Source of the DNA: Centrapalus pauciflorus
Taxonomy: Eukaryota; Streptophyta; Magnoliopsida; Asterales; Asteraceae
Assembly (NCBI GenBank): GCA_020465985.1
Contig: JAANYP010002360.1
Span: 144,059-208,058 of the forward strand
Length of the DNA: 64,000 nucleotides
Reading direction: 5' to 3'
Shown here: piece after piece, positions 31,231 to 43,589 of the stretch
Numbering within the stretch: the first letter of the stretch is position 1
Layout of the letters: every line of letters starts with the position of its first letter
Made by a program: the position numbers and the translations under genes
Notes under the pieces: generated by a model
Told to the model about the DNA's origin: nothing
Seen by the model: only the letters and a program-made list of their open reading frames with translations
Database searches by the model: none

Positions 31231-34200
31231 TCAGCTTTCAGATTGCGGCTTCAAATTTGTCACAAACTTTCTCTGGTAAAAATACTTGTCAAGACGTTTG
31301 ATTGTCATTTGGTATTCCTCCATCTTGTCTCGGACTTCTTGTTGGAAATTTCTGACTAGCTGCAAAACTATCTTGAGTTCCTATTTCCTCTCACCCTGCT
31401 TTAGTGCTTCCTTCAAATTGTCAATGCTGATCATAAGCATCTTTCACACCATGTAAAGTGTTCCATCAGAATACTTCTCAAGCTCGTCTCTCCGCATGAA
31501 TGTATTTTTCTTCTATGAATTGAGATAGGCGACTCCGACTGTAGGTGCATTGGTAACCTTGAAAACTCGTAAACGTTCGAGTCCTGGAGTGTCTTTGTTC
31601 GGTGCAAGTGATTCACTTTTCTTTGTCGTGCTTCTATAGCCATTTGAAAATCAATGATTAAGGATAACGTGAGGTTTCGGCGCAAAAACTTGACAATGCA
31701 TCTCTGAGCATTCCTTGTGATTGGATTCATGTTTTTGTTGTGCAAAATATGTAGTAGAGAAATTCTAGGTCCTGTAAAAATAAGTTAGCAAAATCTTCTT
31801 TTGAAAATTTTGAGAATGACTTATCTTCTCGATCGACTTGAAAGATTGGTTAGAGGATACTCAAGAATTTATCGAACTTGATCTGAATGACTTTACCTAT
31901 CGATGATCTGTTCCTTACTGCATCTCTGCTTTTCCTAATAGCCCCAACCACAGCCACATATACCGATCTGTCACTTTGTTCCATTCTTTTAAGTGGCCAA
32001 AACAAATCAGCTCTGATCGTCTTCACTTCCCTCAGAAGCATTTTCCTATACTTTTCTTCCATATAAGGTCTCCTTTCCCTCTACTTCACCCGATTGAGGG
32101 ATTGGGCAGTCATCCTTTCAGTGTGTTGCACCTCACTCTTTTGAGAAGAGCTAGCACCTCAAGAAATTGCAGCTTGCAAACTTGTGATCTCTTTTAGTAC
32201 ATTCGGGGCAACAGAGGATGGAGTGGGAATATCTGATCTCTCCTGGAATATTAGTAATCGACGAGAAGACTTAGCTGGTTCAAAATACTAATCCAGAATG
32301 ACAGGACCACCATTGGACTCGAGGAAGCTGGTTGGACTGGTGAGATGGAGCTAGAGTTGAAGTTGGTGGAGAAGGCACTGGATCATCAGCAGGAATTTCA
32401 AACTCAAATTCGTCTGGGGCTACACGTTCCTCACCGGTATACTCAATGCTTATTGCATCTTTGATTTGAACCTCTGTCGCCTTCTTTTCCTCTACATCGG
32501 AATCTAGAATAATAACGTTGCTGGGATCAAAAGTCCTCAGAGGAATAGCACCGGTAAGAATTTCTTCGTCTTCAACAAAAGATGGTACTTGACTCGGATC
32601 CTCCCATACAGTGACTACAAAAGATATGTTGTAGACTGTTCAGGCGCTTTATGAGATGGAGCTTGTGCTAGTGCTGATGGTCTTGTACTGGATGAAGCAG
32701 ACTCTTCAAAGATCATTGGCGCTTTTCAATCTGCCATTGCCCATTTCTCCCCCACATGCTGATCCCTATCATCCTGATCATCATATTTTCTCTTTGTGTT
32801 TGGGAAGAGACGTGGCAGGATTCAGTAATTACCTTTAGGCGCTCGCTCATTTGTTGAACTAGCAGATCCTCTTGGCTAGAAGAGCCAGGTGCTTCGTTGT
32901 TCAGGATCTCTAGAATCAATGCATTAGTGGATGAGAGGCTGTGAGATGCTTCCAATAGTGAGTGAAAGGAACGTTTTGCATCATCAAGCGTTTGGACGAC
33001 AGCTTTGGTTGGGGTTTAGCGTCATGAACGTATACATGTCACTAACTTATTGTGACATAAGTGCCTTGAACTCAATGAACTTGGATTCAGACATGCAATC
33101 CTTATGAATCCTGGACACACTTAGGCTTCCCGTTCACATAGAGGAAGTCTCATAAGAGATCCCTTTATGGCCAGTGTTCACGTGGCGGTGATGTGGTCGT
33201 GACAGGACTTCCACTTATCTTCACCGGAGCACTTGTAGTGTGCACGACTCCGAGTGTTCCGTCAACGTCATGCAGACGTTGCGAGTGGAGTGACTCATGT
33301 ATCCTAGCCAAGGATATGTCGTGTTCAACTGGGTCTAGGCTTGATTGTGCATGAAGTGAAGTCGGTGACAGGGGCTGGTGTCTACATTGTTCAAAATTAG
33401 CAAACTCCGAACGATTTGCCGACAGTGGATGTGCTAAGTCCCCGTGAGAAAGTGAAACACTGGCTTGTTGAGAAGCCGGTGAGTGGGTTGGTGAGGTTTG
33501 CGCTTTCGGCACTGGGCTGATGGCAGGTTCTTCAATACAGGCACCCAACACATGGGTGTTAGTAGCAGATGTGGGAGCCCGACTTATAGAGGGTTGGGTG
33601 CTCTCAGCTATTGGTCTTACTCCCCCTCGAGTCTTTATTACTTCTCACAGAGAAGTGAGTGAACGTATATGAATAGAAGCGGTGGTAGTGTCATCATCAT
33701 CATCGTCATTATTATCATCATTGGGAGATGGAGAAGATGAGATTCGGAGTGGTGATGACTGAGCTGATTGTGTATCCTCACTCCCCATATCTTCAGATTC
33801 AGCCTCAAGCTCTCTACCCACTTTGCCTCTCTCTTATTCATTTTCTCTCTCAGCTCTCCCTAAAGCTAACCTCTCTGGTTGATCTCCTTGGGTAGGCTCA
33901 ACCGGTTCTGGATGGGCCATCGGAGAAACATATCTCTCTTTAAAGTCCCTAAGTGCCCGAAACTCGGGATTGGCAAATGCAAATAGTTCGCCAGTCAGAG
34001 GCATGACCGGGATTCCTGGTGGAGTGATGTGATCATGAAAGTATTTGATATGGAGGTCCCTTACTGCCATTTCACGCTTTTTACGTCTGATCTTGGGGAT
34101 TTTGGTGATGCAATACACAATGATCATTTGCAGGGTTCTTTGAGCAGACACAAATTTTTTAGCACGCCTTGTTCCTTTTGCCTGAATGACTTCGATGAGT

Positions 34201-34560
34201 TCAGTCCATAGTGTCTAGGCGTAGTTGTGTCGTAGGATGCGGAGTCTGGCACGATCGGTTCCAGTTGTGTTGACTGTTAGGCACCTGTCAAATATAGAAT
34301 ACATGTAGAACCAAGGCCCTAATAATCTTCATCTGAAAAATTGTGACGCTTTATCCAGGGGTCCATCATATCCCAGTTGATGGATATCATGTCAAATTTG
34401 ATCTTCAGTGAGCTCTTCGTCATAATCCACTTTGGCAGGGAAATCTCGATGACGTGGAAGCTGTAGGATCCATCTGAATTTTTGAAATGTGATTTCCACG
34501 GAGTGGTCCTCGATATCTATTGCTATGTGCTCATTATCGAGATTTGGATGATAGGTAAGA
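31231..34560 (-). pseudogene. E6 accessory ORF of another lineage, decayed
   Basis: Minus-strand reading, many stops and frame changes, about 1,100 codons long. The N-terminal part (34560-33960) reads DEELTEDQ, LGYDGPLDKAS, GPWFYMYSIFDRCL, GTRRAKKFVSAQRTLQMIIV and HITPPGIPVMPLTGELFAFA. The order and spacing recall the E3 domain (MGYSLDVTKAS, IGQWRFLAHVFMVCF, then YNRRFSFSEMFF). A Ser/Pro/His-rich middle (33550-33170) and a coil-like end (DKMEEYQMTIKRLDKYF, stop 31233-31231) complete the same domain order as E3. It ends right before the E6 purine tract. Truncated at the right by E7. Similarity judged by eye only. Confidence 0.5.
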
Positions 34561-34620
34561 GTTCCAGAACTGTTGTAGGTATACTTGGAGTGGTCGAGGC
34601 CTTGGGCGGGTAGAACGTGA

Positions 34621-35965
34621 ACTTGTGGTGAAAGGATTCAGTCAGGAAGAGGGAACTGATTACAACAAAGTGTTTTCCCCAGTGGCAAGGCTTGAGGCAA
34701 TTTATCTGTTTCTGGCCTCCGCGTCCTTCAAAGGATTTAAGGTATATCAACTTGACGTAAAGAGTGCATTCCTGTACGTCAAGGTGAAAGTATTGGTGTA
34801 CGTTGAACAACCGCCTGGGTTTACTGATCCGAAGCATCCCGACAGAGTATATCAACTTGATAAGGCTCTGTATGGATTGCATCAGGTACCAAGGGCACAG
34901 TATGAGACGCTGTCAACTCATCTTTTGGATAACATGTTTGAAAGAGGGAGAATTGATAGTACATTGTTCGTGAAGAGAAAAGGAGAAGACTTTATCTTGG
35001 TACAAGTGTACGTGGATGACATTATTTTCGGGTCGTCAAACGAACAGATGTGCAAAGACTTTGAAAAGGTCATGAAGTCAAAGTTTGAGATGAGTGCTAT
35101 GGGAGAGCTGAATTTCTTTCTGGGTTTGCAAGTTGAACAAAGGAAAGATGGCATGTTTATCCTTCAGACGAAGTATGTCTACGACATTCTGGAGCGCTTC
35201 GGGATGGAAGGAACAAAGATGACCGCTCACTTTAGTACTCCGATTCAAGTGAATCACAATCTCGGACCGGGTATAGAATGTGATACTGATGTGGATCCGA
35301 CTCTATATCAGACCATGATGGGGTCACTCATGTATATAACTGCTTCTAGACCTGACAGTATGTTTGCTGTGTGTATTTGTGCTAGGTTTCAAGCTAATCC
35401 GAAAGAAATGCATATGAAAGCCATGAAGCGAATTCTGAGATAGCTGAATTCGAAACCGAAGCTGGGACTTTGGTATCTTGTTGATGGAGATCTCGAATTT
35501 GAGGCATATACGGATTCTGATTATGGAGGGTGTAGCTTGAACCGGAAATCAACAATTGGAGGTTGTCAGTTCCTTGGAGGGATGCTTGTATCCTGGCAAT
35601 GCAAGAAACAAACTTCGGTAGCCGTATCAACGTGCGAGGCCGAATACGTAGCTGCTGGTAGTTCCTGTTCACAGGTTTTGTGGATACAACAACAATTGCG
35701 GGATTACGGTTTGACTTACACTCATACTCCCATTAGGATAGATAATGAGTCTACAATTGATATAATTAATAATCCAGTTAAACACAGTAAAACAAATCAC
35801 ATAGACATAAGATATCATTTCATACGTGATTGTGCAGAAAAGAATTTGATAAAACTGGTAAAAGTAGCAACGAAAGACAATAATGCAGACTTATTCACTA
35901 AAGCATTTGATAAGTCATGCTTTGAGTTGTTAGTTCAACTAAATGGTATGCGTAATCCAGAGTAA
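34621..35965 (+). pseudogene. pol: E7 reverse transcriptase (partial) and RNase H
   Basis: Enters at the RT fingers (VKGFSQEEGTDYNKVFSPVARL) and reads through the palm QLDVKSAFLYVKVKVL and the intact catalytic YVDD at 35009-35020, then FFLGLQVEQRKDGM. A TAG at 35441-35443 interrupts it before RNase H. RNase H: YTDSDYGGCSLNRKST near 35505, AVSTCEAEYVAAGSSCSQVLW near 35621, tail ADLFTKAFDKSCFE, TAA at 35963-35965. Of the copies here, this one and E11 still show the catalytic box that E3 lost. Confidence 0.9.
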
Positions 35966-37857
35966 CTTGACCTTAGTAATTTTTCTTTTTTTAAGTAAGT
36001 AAGTAGTTTAGTAAATTTTCTTTCATTTTATAGTAAGTTAGTAGCTTAGTTTATTAGCTTATCTTAAAAAATCAAAAACAAAAAAAAGGGAGAAAATCAT
36101 AAAAATCTCAAAAAAAGAGAATATCGAAAAATGAGTTATGTCTTAGAGTCTAAGGTTCAAAGTGACGAAAATTAGCACAATCTAAACAAACTCTAAGTGA
36201 GCTTTCACACATAATGCACCATAATTTCTAAGTGATATACACTTTCTTGTCTGATGTATTGGTAGGCATAATACATGAAGGAAATCCTAACAGCTAATAA
36301 AATAATCAGGAAAATGTTATATGTGTAACTAACTTAGATGTATGACCAAAAGGTCTTAATTTCTATGTTTGAGACATACAGACAATGATTGTAAATGAGG
36401 TACGCAAATTTATATGGGGGATGTATAGCAACATCAAAATAAATCTTAAACAAAGAAAAGAGAAGATTTTGAAAAGAAAAGGAAGTCAAAACAAGTCGCT
36501 TTGTTGTACGTAAGTACAGGCCTGTCACCTCTGTTTTGACTCAAGCTGGCAAGATAAGTCGCTTTGTTGTACGTGAGTACAGACCTGTCACCGCTGTCTT
36601 GCTAACTTAAATGGAACTCTAAGACAAACTAAGACACTCTGTTGTATGTAAATACAAAACTGTGTCTGACGTTTGCCTTTTAAAGAAAATTTGCAATACC
36701 GAAAAGTTATAATCATTGTGTGTCTGCCTTGATCATAGAAGTATATCTAAGTATGAGACACGCAAGGTGGTTTCTTGATAAATAAAAAGGCCAAGAGAAT
36801 TTCCAAAGTGTTAAATGTTTAAAGGGAAAATCATACCGAAAATCTGATTGAACCTTCTTTGACTATCTCACAAAAATCATCTGTTAAAATAAGTTGTAAT
36901 TTGTGAAGTATTTTTGAGTATTTTTAATTTTTGGTTTACTTTATTTTATTTTATTTTAAGAGGATAAAGGTCAAAGTTACTAGGATGCATTGTTAGTTGA
37001 AGATACAAACATTGTGTGAAAATCTGTTTCTTAGTGTGAATGTCTTTGCAAAGTTGGAAAAATTCCGTTAAATGAAAAAGTTGGATTTTATTCAAGAATT
37101 TTCAAAATTTTCAGTTAAGTTTGAAATCCAGACAAATTCGAAGTTACCTTCGAACTTGCTGGAAGTTCGAACTTAAGCTAAGTTCGAAGGTAGTTGATAT
37201 AAATAGGTCAACAGTACTTCATTTAAGACACCTACCCTCGAATTTGTAATCTCAAACTTGTCTTGGCGATCTCGAACATATCCTCGAACTTCTCGGATAT
37301 TCGAATTTCTCACTATTTCTCGAAGTTTTTCACTGGTTCTCGAACATACACACATACTTGAGTATAGTAAACATATTAATACTAAGTAAGTGGTAGTTTA
37401 GGACATTTTTGTGACAAAAATCGACCACTTTTGAGTTTTATGTCATTTAAAACTAGGTGACTTTAAATCACAAGTTCTAAAAGCTAAAACTTAAAATAAA
37501 TGATACATAACTTAGATTATAACCTAATAGGAATAGATTACACTGTTAATTAAGTCAAATGAGGTTAAATCATGATTTTTAAGTTGAAATTGACCGACTT
37601 CGAATTTGTTCTTCAGGTTCGAACTTGATAGAAAGTTCGAACTTGTTGAAATATCTATAAGTTCGATGTCAGTCATGTTCGAATGGTTGTTTCGAACTTA
37701 ATTAAGTTCGAATGGTTTTTTAAGATTCTCGAAGTTGTCTAACTTCGAATATGTTAGAATTCGAACTTAATCAAGTTCGAAGTTATGCAAATTCGAATAT
37801 AACAAATTTAATTTTAAATTAATTTCTAATTTTTTTTTTGTGATTTTGTTTGCAGAT
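35966..37857 (+). other. E7 conserved post-pol non-coding block with three hairpins
   Basis: No gene. Hairpins: TGTACGTAAGTACA (36505-36518), TGTACGTGAGTACA (36568-36581), TGTATGTAAATACA (36643-36656), spaced 63 and 75 bases. From 37130 to 37800 lies a dense array of TTCGAACTT/AAGTTCGAA words. A long T run, then TTGTTTGCAG (37846-37855), lies two bases before the accessory ATG. Confidence 0.7.
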
Positions 37858-40121
37858 ATGGGAGACCGTGCCTTCTATAATAAGCATAATATGGTAATGG
37901 CTATAGATCTCCAATTGCCGGAGGCTTAGCCATACCGTCAAATGATAGAGTTTCTGACGCAGTCTAGAGAGTCATATGCGCTGACGCATAATCTGTCGAT
38001 CATTCTGACATATGTGAGGCAGTTCTGGGATCACCTACAGGTGGATTGCACTGTCACCCCTACTGTGTTGCGTACAAGAGTAGGCGGTCAACCGATTGTC
38101 TTTTCTGCGAACATGTTGAGACAAATCTTGCAGTTGGGCACAGAGGATCAAGAAGCAGGCCCAATAGATTTCCCAATGCCCAATAAGGAAAGTGGCCTTT
38201 CTGAGAATGGGTTACGCACAGGACATAACAAAGGCGTGCTACGTAAAAAGCGGGTTAATTGGCCAATGGAGGTATCTGGTCCACGTAATAATGGTGTGCT
38301 TCGCATCGAAGAAAGCTGGATTTGACACAATGGTGTCAAAGCTGCAGTCTGCGTTAATTGCCCTGGTCTACAACAAACAATTCAGCTTTTCGGAAATGTT
38401 TTTCGGGGAGTTCGTCCACCAGATTACTGCTCTGGCCAGAGAACGATTTTTAATGTATCCCCGATTCATTATGATGATTATTCGACACTTTTTGCCGAAT
38501 CTGCCATCACTACCTGAGCAATGTGGCGTTGCTTTAATCGATAAGCGTATTTTTGCCGACTTCCAGACCCACAACGCACGAAGGGCTGAGCAAGTCAGGC
38601 CACAGTTGGCCTCTCTGTTCGGTGCAGTCATAGATCCTGACTTTGTTCTCCTGAAGGAGAAAATTGGACTGGTGAAGCACCCCGCCAACAACAGCAGCAG
38701 CAGCAACCTCAACAGCTAAGAGCACCAGCAAGACGCACTCCGGTGGCTCGAACGATTCCCCGCTCCCAACCTGTTACAGAAGCTGCTGGGCCATCCACTT
38801 CGACTCCACAGCTAGACCAATGGGAACAGACATTGGAGGAAATCTAGGAACAAGGAGCTGCAGCTCAAGAAGATATAGCTGAACAGTTGGTTCAAGATAT
38901 TTTGGAACCCCCAGCTGATATGGAGGACATATTCAGGCAGATCGATGAGTATCAACCTCCTGTTGTCGAGTCTGAAGACACAGAAGGTCATGAGGAATAA
39001 GCAGCGGCTAGGGAAGAGGCTGAGGGTCACATCGAGACCGCCTCTGAGTCTGAATCTGATTCAAGTTCTGAGGAGACACAAGCTGAAGATGCAGCTATTA
39101 CCATCTGCAGATATGGAACTAGAGTTGTTGTTAGCCGAAGGAAGATGTCACGGCTCGTAATTCGTGACGAAGAGGCCGAAGATTCTGATTTTGAATTAGA
39201 AGAAGAAGCTCCAGTTGCCACTCGACATAGGGCAAAAGGCATCGCTTTATGTAGGGAGCTCCGTCTACTTCTGCTATTTAATCCGCTTCAATCGTCGCTC
39301 CATCAACATCCATCTCCATTCCATCCACCTCCGTTTCATTCACCGAAAATCAGCGGTTCACCGACCTGAAGAGCAAAGTAGATTTTCAAACAGTCCAAAT
39401 ATTCCAACTCTCTCACGCAGTGAATGAGTTGCAACATCATAACGCAAGGTTGGATGAAGAAAATGCCAAGTTACAAATGACAGTGGCAGCTCAACAAGAA
39501 GTGCTGACTACTCAACAGTCCCAGATCCTGACACTGCAGACCAATGTAGAGCAGCTTGTGAAAGATCTTCAAGCTCAGGGGGAGAGCAGTTGTCGGGGAG
39601 ATGAATTAAGGAGAGTGAGTAGAGATGATGAAGAAGATGATGATCCCGACATGCAGAAAGATAGTGAGCTAGCAGATCTTTCTCAACAGACTACTCAGCA
39701 AGCTAATATCCAGGGGGAGCCTGAGTCTTCGAGTACAGGAGGAGGTGAAGGTAAAGATAAAGGCAAGGCTTCAGAGGCGACAAAGCTAATTGATCAGGAA
39801 ATAATTGGAGCCTTGGCCGATATTAAAGATGAGGAAGTAATGTTTGATTTTGAGGATGAAATAGAAGATCTTGAAGAAGGGGAGTTCGTCCCAGAAGACA
39901 TTGCTGATTGGAGATCTGATGACGAAATATTGGTTGATGAGGAAGATGAAGCCGATGAGATCATCATTCAACAACATCCTATCACCGATACATACACTAC
40001 GGCAGCACAGAACATGATAGACATCGAAGTGTTTAAGAATGCTTTAAATGTTGAATCAGAAAGTGAAGAGCCTGATAGAGAACTCACAAATGAAGAGAAA
40101 ACAAAGCTTTGGTTCAGAAAG
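37858..40121 (+). pseudogene. E7 accessory ORF, truncated and frameshifted
   Basis: Starts MGDRAFYNKHNMVMA. An in-frame TAG follows near 37927 and a frame change near 38190. The N-domain continues as MAFLRMGYAQDITKACYVKSG and RFIMMIIRHFLPNLP, then acidic pieces, the coil (39420-39570), both TCAGGGGGAG-type tracts (39575-39584; CAGGGGGAG 39711-39719) and a second acidic part. It stops at the E7/E8 join at about 40121, so the C-terminal domain is missing. It is the most diverged of the four family copies, with extra frame changes between 38720 and 39420. Confidence 0.8.
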
Positions 40122-40178
40122 GAGAATTTACCTTGCCGACCTCATCAGTTTTGGCGGAGAATTTACCTTGCCGACCTC
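40121..40178. repeat. 23-bp templated duplication at the E7/E8 inverted join
   Basis: The same 23 bases stand at 40121-40143 and 40156-40178, separated by 12 bases. They are minus-strand gag sequence of E8 (codons for HEVGKVNSPP). This looks like filler copied during end joining between the two truncated elements. Confidence 0.75.
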
Positions 40179-41399
40179 GTGTCAATTTCGATGAATTTTT
40201 GCAAACTTGACATCCTTTCCAAAATTTTTGTTTTCGAACTTAAACAATTTAATTTAAAATAAACCCCATCGAACTTAAATAAGTTCGAATTAATTTAATC
40301 TTAAATTCGTTTAAAAATTAAATTCGAAGTTGTGGAAGTTCGAAATCAACAAGTTCGACTGACTGAAAAGTTTGAAAACAATCTGATAAGTTCGAAAACA
40401 ATCTGACAAGATCGAATAATACCTAATTTTCTGACAAGTTCGAATCTGACAAATTCGATTTTAACAAGTTCGAATCTCAGCCAAATTCGAATGAAGCCCT
40501 AAATTAAATTCGTGAGGAGCGTATTTCTGACAAGTTCGAATGAACCCTAATACCCCTTTAAGTTCGAGCGCCGCAAGTTCGAGAAACGGCCAAAAATTCG
40601 ATTTTTTCAAGTTTTCAGATTAAACCAACGTTTTTAAGATTAAAAACAATGATTTCGACTGAAAAAGTGAACCAATTTGAATTTTTCTCCGTTACTTTGC
40701 TTGTATAACTCGAAAAACTATGAAAAACGTGATTTTTCCATCACAAACGCCAAGAAACCAAGAATGTTTTAGATGAACACGAAGAACACGATGAACACTC
40801 TTATGTCTCTGGTACCACTTGTAAGGTCACCTACCTACGGATCCGATATTGACGCGACACCTTCCAACGAGTGCGGAATCCTCGTTATGGGCTTAATGGA
40901 TCGATCACGCACACTAAAACCGGAGACTAACACGATGATAGACGTAACGACGAACGTCCCGACACGTGAATCTCTCCAAAAACTCTCTGCTAACACTCTG
41001 CAAACGCTCACAAGTTCGTAGTCGCTCTAAACGTTAATCTCTGCAAAGGTTTTTGATTAAAACTGATTACACCTTAATTATAAGCCTTATGTTCGAACTT
41101 GGCCCAGACAAGTTCGTGAAGGCCCAAGCCCACGAACTTTTCCACCAATAAGTTCGAACCTGGCTTTGAACTTATTTTAGAACTTGTCTTTGAACTTGTC
41201 CTAGAACTTATGTTTGAACTTACCTTTGAACTTATGTTTGAACTTATCTTTGAACTTAAGTAAACATCAATCACAAACAAGATCAAAACATGTATAACCA
41301 ATATCAAACATATGTATTAACTGGTAATTACGAAGCCTGGACTATTACAAAAGAACTATCTACATTTAGACTGCTATCGTCACACATGATGTACTAACA
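40122..41399 (-). mobile_element. E8: truncated family member (5' LTR, leader, start of gag)
   Basis: In minus sense: 5' LTR (41399-40820), a worn primer site (TGGTACCAGAGAC near 40818-40806), and a leader with AAGTTCGAA array (40800-40220). Gag begins at ATG 40213-40211 (MSSLQKFIEI), frameshifted after about eleven codons, and the copy ends at the E7 join. The LTR begins TGTTAGTACATC like E11. AAGTTCGAA words tie it to the E7 subfamily. The rest of the element is absent. Confidence 0.85.
40820..41399 (-). repeat. E8 5' LTR
   Basis: 580 bp. Plus-strand sequence begins TGTAAGGTCACC and ends GATGTACTAACA. It carries the conserved GTGTGACGATAGCAGTCTA block (minus strand) near its start and a run of diverged TTTGAACTT/TTCGAACTT words at 41090-41260. 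Confidence 0.85.
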
Positions 41400-42163
41400 T
41401 CTTAAAATCTCTCTAGAATCCATAATGTGACTGAAAACTCACATTTAATCAGGTATTCATGTATAGAACTTTGATTTACACTTACTTTGATGCACAAAAT
41501 GGCTTTTACACTTCAAGAATGAGTGATTGTTGATGAAACAGTTGAAGAAATGAGAGGGTTCTCGACGAAGAAGATGAACAGAAGGAGGAAAAATAAAAAT
41601 GTTGGGTGGGGGGGGGGGGGGACATTTATAGAATTTTGAAACCGGTTCCTCCAACCCGGTAAGGGGGAACCCGACCCAATCCCAAATAATATCTTAAAAT
41701 TAAAATAAAGAAAATATTTTGGGATTTTTCTTTTAATTTTTAAAGGAAAATGAAAATAAAAATTAAAATAAATGAACTTTGAAAAACAACGTGACAAGAA
41801 AAAAAATAAAAAATAAAAGGGAAAAAATCTTTTTTTTTTGCCTTTTTTACTTTATGAAAAAAAAACTTATAACACACCATATAATAACCACAATAAAAAT
41901 AAATTATACTAAAACAAAAAATGATTCACACCCCAATGAATTTTGTTCTCCCCCTCCGAGTGACCATAATAAAGCACGAAAATTACTCGGAAATCTTACC
42001 GTGAAGCGTCCCGATAAAGCAGGTAACAGAAAAACAAATACACATAGACTAGAATTACAATTAATAAACACATTACATAAACTAACAGAGAATGTAACAT
42101 TTAAGAAAAGAAAATCTGCCTTTTGCGAAAGCAGATAAACTTTGCTAATATGTTGCATTAGAA
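41400..42163 (-). other. E9 3' non-coding end and LTR-like region
   Basis: No gene. In minus sense a purine tract (CTCGGAGGGGGAGAA, near 41962-41948) lies about 200 bp after the RNase H stop, so E9 has no accessory ORF. Further on is a TATA core, CTATAAATG (41631-41623), beside a run of 14 G on the plus strand (41608-41621). The LTR edges could not be fixed. Confidence 0.4.
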
Positions 42164-42357
42164 ATTAATTTATGGTGTTAAATTCAGCAATGCCTAACTT
42201 GGTCACCAGAAATTTAAAGTGTTCTTCATCCAAAGGTTTTGTGAACAAGTCGGCAATATGATTTTCTGTGTTTTCAAAGTGTAATTCTACGGTACCTTCT
42301 TCGACATGATCTTTTATAAAATGATACCGTATATCTATGTGTTTAGCACGAGAGTTT
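42164..42357 (-). pseudogene. Copia RNase H C-terminal tail, E9
   Basis: Minus strand reads SRAKHIDIRYHFIKDHVEE, then ENTENHIADLFTKPLDEEHF, ending KLGIAEFNTIN at a stop (42166-42164). This is the last part of a Copia pol, open to the point where the E10 LTR begins at 42358, so E10 inserted into the RNase H of E9. Confidence 0.8.
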
Positions 42358-42934
42358 TGTTGGGAAATATTCTAAGTATGTCAAGTTGTTAGTTAGATTT
42401 CTCAAAGTGTTAGTAGTGTTTCTGCTAGTTCAACAAGTTCAAGCTGCTAGTTCAATAACAGAAAGTGCTGATATTCAGGAAGTGATATATATTTCAATAT
42501 TTGAAGATCTTCCAAGCATATCTACTACCAGAGAAATCAGAGTTCGTCAAGAAACAAATCAGAAGGCTATATATATATATAGATAGACTAGGTCTTTCTA
42601 TTGTAAGTCTGTACGTGCAGGTTCTGTAACTGTGTGTTTCATTGTAATTGCTTTCTGATAAAGTTTCTCAAGCCTCTAAGGTTGTAAAACCCTAAGAACA
42701 ATCTGTGTTCTTCATCTAATCAAACAGATTAGAGGTGATTGTAATCAGTGATTTTGGCAATATAAAGGATTTTGATATTAGTTATATTTATCTGTTATTT
42801 ATTCTGAAAGTTTTCTTAAAACAATTAAGTGTTATTCCGCAAACTTCTTAATTGGACATTGATTCAAAACAAGGTTATTGGTTTACACTCTGATTTATTA
42901 AAACCAGTTAATCTTAGGTGATTTTGATCTTGAC
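42358..42934 (+). repeat. E10 5' LTR and primer site
   Basis: Begins TGTTGGGAAATATTC and ends GATCTTGACA, followed by TGGTATCAGAGC (42937-42948), the initiator tRNA-Met primer site. The primer site is broken at its last base by E11. It has no TTCGAA array. AAACCCTAAGAACAA near 42688 and a short (TA)n run near 42570 are present. Confidence 0.85.
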
Positions 42935-42949
42935 AAGTGGTATCAGAGC

Positions 42950-43575
42950 CTGTTAGTACATCCTGTGTGACGATAGCAGTCTAAGTATAGATAGCACTTT
43001 GTTTAAGTCAATTTACTTGGTATTGAATATTGAATAGTGTTTGTCATATGTGTTTATGTGTGTTTGATATTGATTGATTGTATGTTTGAACTTGGTGTAA
43101 CGTATTACAAGAAGTTCAAACATAAAGTTCAAAGATAAATTCAAACATAAGTTAAAACATAAGTTCAAATAGAAGTTTGACATGTTAAATTCGAATTTAG
43201 AGTAAATTCGAATTTATCATGAAAGTAAATTCGAAATTGTCATGAGGACAAATTCGAATGGGCCTTGGGCCTGATTCGACTTTGTCCTAGACAAACTCGA
43301 ATCTGTCAGTATAATTAAGGATAAACTCGAATAATTATCAGACTTTGCAGAATTTCAGAGTGTGATTAAGCAAAGGTGATCTCGAGTTGACTAGTATTCA
43401 GAGAGTTGTTTTCGGAGAGAATCATCGTGTAGGTGCGTTCGTAGTCGTTCGTATAACATCGTGGTAGTCTCCGTGTTCCCGTGAGTGTGATCTTACCGTC
43501 AAGCCGACTAACGAGGATTCCGCACTCGTTGGACGGTGTCGCGTCGAGATAGATCTGTAGTGTCAAGACCTTACA
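42950..43575 (+). repeat. E11 5' LTR
   Basis: 626 bp, begins TGTTAGTACATCCTG, ends AAGACCTTACA. It carries AAATTCGAATTT words and a TATAATTAAGG core near 43313. The primer site TGGTATCAGAGC follows at 43578-43589. Confidence 0.95.
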
Positions 43576-43589
43576 AGTGGTATCAGAGC

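Larger units (their letters stand above)
34618..40121 (+). mobile_element. E7: truncated family member (RT to accessory ORF)
   Basis: A copy of the E3 family lacking LTRs. It starts abruptly inside RT near 34618 and stops inside the accessory ORF at about 40121. Its non-coding part carries AAGTTCGAAC-type words rather than the ATTCGAATCT of E3, so it belongs to a sister subfamily together with E8. No target duplication can be seen at either edge, consistent with truncation by rearrangement after insertion. Confidence 0.85.

Noticed and set aside
34523..34882. 119-codon minus-strand frame
   Set aside because: Mostly antisense to the E7 RT, and it crosses the E6/E7 boundary, so it cannot be a real gene.
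34621..41399. E7 plus E8 as a self-integration (autointegration) product
   Set aside because: That would place an LTR end at the internal join. The join at 40121 is between accessory ORF and gag with filler, and the E8 LTR end at 41399 faces unrelated E9 sequence.
41779..42138. 119-codon plus-strand Lys-rich frame and the minus-strand frames opposite
   Set aside because: Low-complexity A-rich non-coding end of E9; contains its purine tract and no domain.
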